Positions 1 to 4,614 of a stretch of 5,270 bases of DNA are shown piece after piece. Position 1 is the first letter of the stretch, and every line of letters starts with the position of its first letter. The stretch is taken from positions 1-5,270 of the forward strand of contig URQL01000130.1 in NCBI GenBank assembly GCA_900550005.1, read 5' to 3'. The translations under genes and the position numbers were made by a program. The notes beneath the pieces are model-generated. The model saw only the letters and a list, made by a program, of their open reading frames with translations. It was not told where the DNA came from and searched no databases. Source of the DNA: an uncultured Erysipelotrichaceae bacterium (GTDB taxonomy: Bacteria > Bacillota_I > Bacilli_A > Erysipelotrichales > Coprobacillaceae).

Positions 1-204
1 CAATACACACGTCCTGTTGAATACGATGGAAAACGCGTTCCTGATGTTTTAATGAGCGGTCATCATGAAAACATTCGCAAGTGGCGTTTATTTCAATCTT
101 TAAAAAAAACGTATTATAAAAGACCTGATTTACTTAAAAAAAGAGAATTTACTTCAGAAGAGAAAAAAATGCTTGATAAAATTAAAAAAAATATTGATTT
201 ATAA
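1..204 (+). CDS. trmD: tRNA (guanine-N1)-methyltransferase TrmD, C-terminal end (5' truncated by window)
   Basis: This is the last 67 codons of an open frame that enters from the left edge and stops at TAA 202-204. It reads QYTRPVEYDGKRVPDVLMSG followed by HHENIRKWR and RRPDLL-like YKRPDLL. This is the conserved C-terminal segment of TrmD, the SPOUT-family enzyme that makes m1G37 in tRNAs from S-adenosylmethionine and so prevents +1 frameshifting. The YTRP and VP(D)VLxSGxH motifs lie just after the knotted SAM-binding core; the core itself is outside the window. The last ~20 residues are lysine-rich and variable, as is usual. The rplS gene follows 102 bp later, matching the common rpsP-rimM-trmD-rplS order in Bacillota. 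The putative rplS promoter overlaps the 3' end of this gene. Recognition is from motif memory and is strong. Confidence 0.95.
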   Translation, partial: QYTRPVEYDGKRVPDVLMSGHHENIRKWRLFQSLKKTYYKRPDLLKKREFTSEEKKMLDKIKKNIDL

Positions 205-222
205 GGTAAAAAGTGTTATTAT
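194..222 (+). promoter_or_regulatory. putative promoter for rplS, overlapping the end of trmD
   Basis: The -35 candidate is TTGATT (194-199, 4/6 consensus). After a 17-bp spacer comes TATTAT (217-222, 5/6), preceded by TGT (214-216), which gives an extended -10 TGn. Transcription would start near 229, so the transcript would begin with the small AGTC/GACT hairpin (228-239) of the leader. rplS could then be expressed apart from trmD even though the genes are adjacent. AT-rich DNA yields such matches by chance, so this is a moderate call. Confidence 0.4.
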
Positions 223-227
223 TACCA

Positions 228-306
228 AGTCTTATGACTCAGAAGGTCCGCTGATCGAATGATGTATGAACTTCGTAGAAAAATATTGTTAAAAGGAGAA
301 AGAAAA
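228..306 (+). promoter_or_regulatory. putative ribosomal protein L19 leader (autoregulatory mRNA element)
   Basis: The 102-bp trmD-rplS gap holds structured sequence directly upstream of the rplS ribosome binding site. A small hairpin pairs AGTC (228-231) with GACT (236-239). A second stem pairs 242-248 with 268-274 (GAAG/CTTC, a G-A mismatch, then TC/GA), around a loop with GTCCGCTGAT. Rfam describes an L19 leader in Bacillota at this position, thought to let L19 repress its own synthesis. The position, the compact two-stem shape and the GAAGGTCC...GAACTTC arms suit it, but I could not run a covariance search. Confidence 0.55.
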
Positions 307-657
307 ATGAATTTATCAGTTGTTCAAGAAATTACAAAAAAACAATTAAGAACAGATGTACCTCATTTCAAACCAGGTGACACTGTTAAAGTATTCGTAA
401 AAATCAAAGAAGGAGAAAAATTCCGTATCCAATTATTTGAAGGTGTATGTATTGCACGTAAAGGTTCTGGAATTTCTGAAACTTTCACAGTTAGAAAAAT
501 TTCTTACCAAGTTGGTGTAGAAAGAATTTTCCCAATTCATTCACCAATCATCGATCATATCGAAGTAGTTAAAGTTGGTAAAGTACGTAGAGCTAAATTA
601 CATTATTTACGTGGATTATCAGGTAAAGCTGCAAGAATTAAAGAAATTAGAAAATAG
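307..657 (+). CDS. rplS: 50S ribosomal protein L19
   Basis: The product is a 116-residue protein of normal length for bacterial L19 (bL19), which sits at the 30S-50S interface of the ribosome. The family signatures are clear: FKPGDTVKVFVKIKEGEKFR near residue 22, FEGVCIARKGSG in the middle, then FTVRKIS, GVERIFPIHSP and a basic C-terminus with KLHYLRGLSGKAARIKE. The start is ATG 307, preceded by AAAGGAGA (292-299) at good spacing. The frame stays open upstream to an ATG at 259, but those 16 residues are not part of L19 and lie in the leader RNA. Expression is probably controlled by the upstream promoter and leader. A strong terminator follows 7 bp after the stop, so the gene looks like the end of its transcription unit. 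Confidence 0.98.
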   Translation: MNLSVVQEITKKQLRTDVPHFKPGDTVKVFVKIKEGEKFRIQLFEGVCIARKGSGISETFTVRKISYQVGVERIFPIHSPIIDHIEVVKVGKVRRAKLHYLRGLSGKAARIKEIRK

Positions 658-664
658 TCGATTT

Positions 665-690
665 GGGCATAGTCATATGCCCTTTTTTTT
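665..690 (+). terminator. rho-independent terminator after rplS
   Basis: A perfect 7-bp stem GGGCATA (665-671) / TATGCCC (676-682) with a 4-nt GTCA loop is followed at once by eight T residues (683-690). It lies 7 bp after the rplS stop codon and separates the ribosomal protein unit from the signal peptidase gene. Confidence 0.92.
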
Positions 691-692
691 AT

Positions 693-698
693 TATAAT
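693..698 (+). promoter_or_regulatory. candidate -10 element for the lepB-WYL unit
   Basis: A perfect TATAAT (693-698) lies between the rplS terminator and the signal peptidase ribosome binding site, where a new promoter is needed. No good -35 box is present at 16-18 bp upstream, because that region is the terminator stem. It is therefore supported only by the hexamer and its position. Confidence 0.35.
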
Positions 699-722
699 AA
701 AAGTAACTGAGGTGATTTGAAA

Positions 723-1268
723 ATGAAAAAAGGGATGAAATATCTACGTAATTTATTAAAAATAGGGGTTGTTGTTTTAGTCTTGTTTGGTTTATTTACT
801 CAAGGGATAAGATCAATTACGATTGTAGGCTCTTCTATGTACCCCACTTTAGCAAATAACGATCGAGGTGTTATTAATTCACTTGTTTTGACGAAATCAA
901 CGATTGAACGATTTGATGTCGTTGTGTTAGATTGGCAAGAAAATAATGAACGTATTATTAAAAGAGTAATTGGCTTACCTGGTGATCATATTGAATATAA
1001 AGAAGATGAACTTTATATTAATGGAATACTTTATGAAGAGCCATTTTTAAATCGTGATTATATGGCAGAAGCAAAGCAAGTTAAAGGTGTTGATCAATTC
1101 ACAGAAGATTTCGTTTATGATGTCCCTAATGATTGTTATTTTGTTTTAGGTGACAACCGTTTAAATTCATTGGATTCACGCGAAATTGGCTGCTTCAAAA
1201 TGGAAGATATTGTAGGCAAGGCGGGGTATTTGATTTATCCTTTTTCGCATTTTGGAATGATTGAATAA
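723..1268 (+). CDS. lepB: type I signal peptidase (SPase I, LepB/SipS type)
   Basis: This membrane serine protease cuts signal peptides from exported proteins at the outer face of the membrane. The 181-residue product has one N-terminal membrane anchor (about residues 11-29), as in short Gram-positive Sip enzymes. It then shows the conserved boxes in order: SSMYPTL with catalytic Ser38; RFDVVVLDW; IIKRVIGLPGD with the general base Lys80; and VLGDNRLNSLDSREIG at 141-156. All catalytic residues are present. I chose ATG 723 because the ribosome binding site GAGGTGAT (709-716) then has ideal spacing. A TTG two codons earlier (717) in the same frame lies almost on top of that site. The gene follows the rplS terminator, and the WYL regulator begins 2 bp after its stop, so those two are probably co-transcribed. 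Whether it is the only signal peptidase in the genome cannot be told. Confidence 0.96.
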   Translation: MKKGMKYLRNLLKIGVVVLVLFGLFTQGIRSITIVGSSMYPTLANNDRGVINSLVLTKSTIERFDVVVLDWQENNERIIKRVIGLPGDHIEYKEDELYINGILYEEPFLNRDYMAEAKQVKGVDQFTEDFVYDVPNDCYFVLGDNRLNSLDSREIGCFKMEDIVGKAGYLIYPFSHFGMIE

Positions 1269-1270
1269 TT

Positions 1271-2161
1271 ATGAAAAATGATCGTTTATTTGCCATTGTT
1301 TATTTATTACTTTCTCATGAAAAATTAACAGCACGTTATTTAGCTGATTATTTTGAAGTGTCAACAAAAACGATTTATCGTGATATTGACACGCTAACTA
1401 AGGCAAATATCCCTATCTATATGTCTAAAGGGAAAAATGGAGGAATCGCATTACTTGATTATTACACTTTGGATAAGACACTTTTAACGATTGATGAGAA
1501 AATACAGTTAGCTTCTTCCTTGCAAGTTATGGAACAAATTCATACCATGCAACCCGAAATTTATCGTAAACTTGCTAAATACCTTGGATATCATCAAGAA
1601 TCTTATTTTAATATCGATTTATCTTCTTGGAATTCAAAAGTTAATTTTGCATTCCAACATTTACAACAAGCCCTTTTGTTACATCATAAAATTCAATTTA
1701 TTTATTCAAACAGTTCTGGTAAAACAGATAAGCGTGTTGTTGAACCTTATAAAATTTATTTTAAATATAATCAATGGTATTTTTATGGTTATGATATTGA
1801 TAAAAAAGGTTTCCGTTTATTTAAGCTATCTCGCATGCATGAAGTTCAAGTTTTAGATGAGTCTTTTGTAGATCGACCTTTTGAAGATTATCAATTTAAC
1901 TCTAATGAACAAGAACAAATAAAATTGAAACTAGAAATTTCTCAAAGATGTGCTTATCGTGTTTATGATGATTTCTGTCTGGATCAAATTACTCAAGATG
2001 AGCAAGGCAATTTTATTATTGAAGTAAAGTATCCTTATAATGATTGGATCTATTCTTTTTTATTATCCTATGGTGATCAATTAAAAGTACTAGAACCTCA
2101 ATTTATTCAAGATGAATTAGTTCAAAGATTGCAAAATAATTTAAAAATTTATCTAAAATAG
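1271..2161 (+). CDS. HTH/WYL-domain transcriptional regulator (DeoR/YafY-like)
   Basis: This is a 296-residue cytoplasmic DNA-binding protein of normal family length. An N-terminal winged helix-turn-helix (HTH_11/DeoR-like) covers about residues 5-62, with the helix pair in LTARYLADYFEVSTKTIYRD and a wing containing SKGKNGGIALL. A WYL domain covers about 130-195. Its namesake triad is W169-Y170-F171, preceded by RVVEPYKIYFKYNQ and followed by GFRLFKLSRM. A WYL C-terminal extension runs to the end. WYL domains bind nucleic acid or small ligands and control the attached HTH; the ligand here is unknown. ATG 1271 is 2 bp after the lepB stop and has only a weak GGAATG upstream (1254-1259), so translation is probably coupled to lepB. 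The next gene encodes a GyrI-like ligand-binding protein, a plausible target or partner. Arg codons are mostly CGN (9 of 11), as in lepB and unlike the transporter genes downstream. Confidence 0.92.
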   Translation: MKNDRLFAIVYLLLSHEKLTARYLADYFEVSTKTIYRDIDTLTKANIPIYMSKGKNGGIALLDYYTLDKTLLTIDEKIQLASSLQVMEQIHTMQPEIYRKLAKYLGYHQESYFNIDLSSWNSKVNFAFQHLQQALLLHHKIQFIYSNSSGKTDKRVVEPYKIYFKYNQWYFYGYDIDKKGFRLFKLSRMHEVQVLDESFVDRPFEDYQFNSNEQEQIKLKLEISQRCAYRVYDDFCLDQITQDEQGNFIIEVKYPYNDWIYSFLLSYGDQLKVLEPQFIQDELVQRLQNNLKIYLK

Positions 2162-2182
2162 GACACAACGGTGTCCTATTTT
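2155..2182 (+). terminator. 12-bp palindrome: terminator after the WYL regulator, possible operator
   Basis: AAAATAGGACAC (2155-2166) and GTGTCCTATTTT (2171-2182) pair perfectly across a 4-nt AACG loop. The arms include the regulator's TAG stop. The T run in the 3' arm continues as TTTTGTTTG, so it can work as an intrinsic terminator. The GGACAC/GTGTCC core ends only 13 bp before the extended -10 of the next gene, a place where a repressor would block polymerase. Terminator is the safer reading; operator use is inference. Confidence 0.75.
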
Positions 2183-2185
2183 GTT

Positions 2186-2194
2186 TGCTATAAT
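2186..2194 (+). promoter_or_regulatory. extended -10 promoter for the GyrI-like gene
   Basis: TGCTATAAT (2186-2194) is a perfect extended -10 (TGn plus TATAAT), 7 bp before the GAGGTGAT ribosome binding site. The -35 position (2166-2171, CAACGG) does not match consensus and falls in the loop and 3' arm of the palindrome. Extended -10 promoters can work with a poor -35 box. The 5' untranslated region would be very short, about 14 nt. Confidence 0.5.
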
Positions 2195-2214
2195 AATTTT
2201 GAGGTGATGAAAAA

Positions 2215-2907
2215 GTGATTTTTGATTTTAAAAAAGAATATAGGGAATTTTACCAGCCTAAAACAATACCAAGTATTATTGAAGTCCCTAAAATGAATTT
2301 TATTGCGATTCGAGGGAAAGAAAATCCTAATGAAGAAAATGGAGAATATCAACAATGTTTAAAATTACTATATGGTATTGCCTATACTTTAAAAATGAGT
2401 CCTAAACAAAATTATCAAATAGATGTTTTTTTTGATTATGTTGTTCCACCTTTAGAAGGTTTTTGGTGGCAAGAAGGAGTAATAGGATCAATTGATTACC
2501 AAAATAAAGCAGATTTTCAATTTATTGCTTTGATTCGTTTACCTGATTTTGTTAAGCAAGAAAATTTGAATTGGGCAAAGCAAGAGGCTACTAAAAAGAA
2601 AAAATTAGATTTTTCTAAAGTGGAATTTTTAACCTATAAAGAAGGATTGTGTGTTCAATGTATGCATATTGGTAGCTATGATGATGAACCAACAACAGTT
2701 TGCTTAATGCATCAACATATTGAAAATTTAGGCTATGAATTAGATATGAATAATACAAGATATCATCATGAAGTTTATTTGAGCAATCCTAGAAAACAAG
2801 CGCAAGTAATTTACGGAACATCATTTTTAATATTCTTCTTATTAATATATATAACTGTAAAGATTTTTGAAAGAGTAAAAAGCAATATATATTATGATAA
2901 ACAATAG
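2215..2907 (+). CDS. GyrI-like small-molecule-binding domain protein with an aberrant C-terminus
   Basis: Residues 1 to about 197 match the stand-alone GyrI-like (SHV/SOUL-fold, COG4832-type) proteins: FDFKKEYREFYQPKTIP, NFIAIRGKENPNEENGEYQ, LLYGIAYTLKMS, VPPLEGFWWQ, IRLPDFV, EATKKKKLDFSKVEF, EGLCVQCMHIGSYDDEP and TRYHHEVYLSNPRK. Such proteins are thought to bind or hydrolyse hydrophobic or electrophilic compounds; the substrate here is unknown. The start is GTG 2215, with AGGTG (2202-2206) at 8-bp spacing. Family members normally end about 10-15 residues after YLSxPRK with a hydrophilic LKTVIRHPI-type tail. Here residues 198-230 are instead VIYGTSFLIFFLL followed by IYITVKIFERVK and more, a membrane-like helix with a charged end. 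This looks like the 3' end of another gene joined in frame near 2797-2806. The core is complete, so activity may remain, but the tail could hinder folding or tether it to the membrane. Confidence 0.88.
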   Translation: MIFDFKKEYREFYQPKTIPSIIEVPKMNFIAIRGKENPNEENGEYQQCLKLLYGIAYTLKMSPKQNYQIDVFFDYVVPPLEGFWWQEGVIGSIDYQNKADFQFIALIRLPDFVKQENLNWAKQEATKKKKLDFSKVEFLTYKEGLCVQCMHIGSYDDEPTTVCLMHQHIENLGYELDMNNTRYHHEVYLSNPRKQAQVIYGTSFLIFFLLIYITVKIFERVKSNIYYDKQ

Positions 2908-2916
2908 AAAAAATAG

Positions 2917-3049
2917 GATGATGAGATTGAAAGAAAAAATATACAAGAAATAAGACAATTCATAGATAATTTAAATAGGCAAGAGAGAAAGTTAATTAAT
3001 TACTTCTTAGAAAATGATAATAAGACGATTGATTTGTCTTCTAGATAAA
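2917..3049 (+). pseudogene. N-terminal fragment of an RpiR-type regulator (broken)
   Basis: The frame beginning at 2917 reads IQEIRQFIDNLNRQERKLIN then YFLENDNKTIDLSS and stops at TAA 3047-3049. This resembles the start of the RpiR-family HTH_6 domain (typically ...LTxxEKKIADYILEN, then INLSIxELA), which controls sugar-metabolism genes. No ATG, GTG or TTG opens this frame. A proper start exists in the next frame instead: ATG 2918, after a GAAAAAATAGGA region, reading MMRLKEKIYKK and then stopping. A small frameshift near 2938-2945 would join the two. The fragment ends where the transposase remnant begins, so the helix-turn-helix recognition part and the SIS sugar-phosphate domain are missing. 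It cannot be functional. The family assignment rests on about 35 residues and is moderate. Confidence 0.5.
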
Positions 3050-3174
3050 CCAAACTTTTTAGAAGCCCTGTTTTTGTTACCATTATGATCAACTAATTCT
3101 TTGATACATCCTATTTTTCTTTTTCGCTCATTCTTAATTCTGTCTTTCTCATTTTCAGTCACTTCAAGTGACAT
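3010..3174 (-). pseudogene. N-terminal remnant of an ISNCY/IS1202-like transposase
   Basis: The minus strand encodes MSLEVTENEKDRIKNERKRK followed by IGCIKELVDHNGNKNRASKK and FGLSRRQINRLIIIF, with a stop at 3009-3007. The KLVDxNGNKxRA...LGxxxRxINRLI pattern is the N-terminal helix-turn-helix of ISNCY (IS1202-type) transposases, whose full length is over 400 residues; the DDE catalytic domain is absent. ATG 3174 is the family-like start. The frame also extends to a GTG at 3213, with no clear ribosome binding site for either. About 70 bp of non-coding sequence between the start and 3248 could be the left end of the element. The rest was deleted at a junction near 3010-3047, where this frame overlaps the RpiR-like fragment. 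Family assignment is from remembered sequences. Confidence 0.6.
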
Positions 3175-3220
3175 ATAATACGTTAGATTTTGAACATTTT
3201 CAAATACTAACACTTAAGAT

Positions 3221-3249
3221 ATTAAATCCGCTGATGGACGATTTGACAA
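3221..3249 (-). promoter_or_regulatory. putative minus-strand promoter of the transposase remnant
   Basis: On the minus strand TTGTCA (3249-3244, 5/6) is followed after exactly 17 bp by TTTAAT (3226-3221, 5/6). This is correctly placed to transcribe the transposase fragment. Its -35 hexamer overlaps the + strand -35 of the transporter promoter by five bases, so the two promoters would compete. It may simply be the old promoter of the insertion sequence. Confidence 0.4.
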
Positions 3250-3271
3250 AAACCTAAAAAATTAATATAAT
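3243..3271 (+). promoter_or_regulatory. consensus sigma-A promoter of the ABC transporter operon
   Basis: TTGACA (3243-3248) and TATAAT (3266-3271) both match the housekeeping consensus 6/6, with the optimal 17-bp spacer. The predicted start is near 3278, giving a leader of about 49 nt before the ATG at 3327. The leader carries a full AGGAGG (3313-3318) at 8-bp spacing. No hairpin attenuator is evident in the leader. As seen, this is a strong and probably constitutive promoter, unless an unseen repressor acts. Confidence 0.85.
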
Positions 3272-3326
3272 CACGTGGGTTATATACATTCTTAGACAAA
3301 AAATCTGAAGATAGGAGGTTAATAAA

Positions 3327-4604
3327 ATGCTAAAAAATGCTATAGCATATATTTTAAGAAAAAGAAATAGAACAATTATAGTATTTATTATTTTAACAGT
3401 AGTTCTCTCTTGTTTATATTCATGTTTGAATATAACAAAATCAACTAATAATTTAGAAAAAAACTTATACAAGATTTCAAATTCATCATTGTCAATAACT
3501 AAAAATAATGGTGATACTTTTGAAACTAATCAGTTTAAAGAATTAGATAATATAAAAGAAATACAAGAAATTATTACTAATTATGATGGACTAGCTAGCA
3601 CTACAAACATCAAAGTTGTAGATGGAACTCAATTAGTAGAACGAGATGATTTATCCGATGAGTTCAAAAATATGCTTTCAGTAGAAGCTACTAATAATAG
3701 TGAAAAGAATAATTTATTCAATAGTGGTATTTTCACTATTATAAAAGGCAGACATATTAATAATGATGATAGAGGAAAAATTCTTATTCATGAGGAACTT
3801 GCTGAAAAAAATAACCTAAAATTGAACGATAAAATCAAACTTCAATTAATTGATTCTAATAATAGTGAAAAGAAATTAGAATATGAGTTTGAGATAATTG
3901 GAATCTTTTCAGGTAAAAAACAAGAAAAATATACTGGTTTATCATCAGACTTTAGTGAAAATATGGTATTTATTGATTATGAATCAAGTCAAAAAGCATT
4001 AGATAAATCTGAAAATAACAAAATTGTTAATAAACTTGAAATATTTTCAGATAGTTCAGAAAATACAAAGGTAGCATTAAATAAAATTAAAAATATTAAA
4101 ATTGATTGGTCACAATTCAATGTTTCAAGTGATAATCATGTATTCGAAGAAACACTAGAGTCTATAGATGGAATAAAACATATTATTAATATTATGACAT
4201 ATTCAATTATGATAGGTGGAATAACAGTATTGTCATTAATATTAATATTATGGTTAAGAGAAAGAATATATGAAATAGGAATATTGTTATCAATTGGTAT
4301 AGGTAAAATAAAAATTGTAACTCAATTTATACTTGAATTATTATTTATATCACTACCCTCTTTAGTATTATCCTTGTTTATAGGAAATGTAATATTAAAT
4401 ATTATAGTCGGTGGATTTATGAATTCTGATGATTCAACAATAATGGTTGATAGCTTACTTAAAAATAATAATTTAATTTCGAATCTCATAACATTTCTAC
4501 AAAGTTACGGAATATTAATTGGAATTATTGTTCTATCAGTTATTATTGCAAGTTTAATGATATTAATTAAAAAACCAAAAGAAATATTGTCAAAAATAAG
4601 TTAG
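3327..4604 (+). CDS. FtsX/MacB-type ABC transporter permease (Vex1-like)
   Basis: The 425-residue membrane protein has the FtsX-family layout. One helix follows a basic N-terminus (RKRNR, then about 16-36). A large extracytoplasmic domain (about 40-280) is rich in Asn, Ser, Lys and Glu. Three C-terminal helices lie at about 284-308, 334-360 and 394-414. Residues 309-337 carry the coupling segment WLRERIYEIGILLSIGIGKI, matching the family RxREIGILxxxG pattern that contacts the ATPase. It would act with the ATPase encoded 10 bp downstream in export or mechanotransmission, not import. Length and the permease-then-ATPase order recall the pneumococcal Vex system; the substrate is unknown. ATG 3327 has an ideal AGGAGG. 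Arg codons are 7 AGA to 1 CGA, unlike the genes upstream. Two NNSEK segments (about residues 123 and 178) are encoded by an identical 19-bp repeat. Confidence 0.9.
   Translation: MLKNAIAYILRKRNRTIIVFIILTVVLSCLYSCLNITKSTNNLEKNLYKISNSSLSITKNNGDTFETNQFKELDNIKEIQEIITNYDGLASTTNIKVVDGTQLVERDDLSDEFKNMLSVEATNNSEKNNLFNSGIFTIIKGRHINNDDRGKILIHEELAEKNNLKLNDKIKLQLIDSNNSEKKLEYEFEIIGIFSGKKQEKYTGLSSDFSENMVFIDYESSQKALDKSENNKIVNKLEIFSDSSENTKVALNKIKNIKIDWSQFNVSSDNHVFEETLESIDGIKHIINIMTYSIMIGGITVLSLILILWLRERIYEIGILLSIGIGKIKIVTQFILELLFISLPSLVLSLFIGNVILNIIVGGFMNSDDSTIMVDSLLKNNNLISNLITFLQSYGILIGIIVLSVIIASLMILIKKPKEILSKIS
3691..3874 (+). repeat. 19-bp direct repeat inside the permease gene
   Basis: The 19-mer CTAATAATAGTGAAAAGAA occurs at 3691-3709 and again at 3856-3874, 165 bp apart and so in the same frame. 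It encodes NNSEK twice in the predicted extracytoplasmic domain. It could reflect internal duplication or just similar low-complexity codon use in AT-rich DNA. Confidence 0.6.
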
Positions 4605-4614
4605 GAGATTAAAA

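Noticed and set aside
259..306. Upstream extension of rplS starting at ATG 259
   Set aside because: The extra 16 residues are not part of the L19 family, and the ribosome binding site AAAGGAGA points to ATG 307; the upstream part is leader RNA.
717..722. TTG start for the signal peptidase, two codons earlier
   Set aside because: It lies immediately after GAGGTGAT with too little spacing; ATG 723 fits better.
1572..1856. 94-codon + strand frame inside the WYL regulator gene
   Set aside because: It overlaps a clear gene in another frame, has no family features, and is an AT-rich low-complexity shadow.
3158..3172. Perfect 15-bp palindrome GTCACTT-C-AAGTGAC at the transposase start
   Set aside because: It encodes the SLEVT part of the transposase remnant, and its one-base spacer is too short for a hairpin; no clear role, though it could be an old regulatory site of the element.
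3272..3279. CACGTG palindrome just after the transporter -10
   Set aside because: A 6-bp palindrome alone is not evidence of a binding site in bacteria.
3254..3472. Minus-strand 72-codon frame over the transporter promoter and permease start
   Set aside because: It is antisense to a well-supported gene; its hydrophobic composition is the mirror of AT-rich coding DNA.
3720..3740. Hairpin AATAGTG / CACTATT
   Set aside because: It lies inside the permease coding sequence with no T-run or nearby start; short inverted repeats are common in AT-rich DNA.
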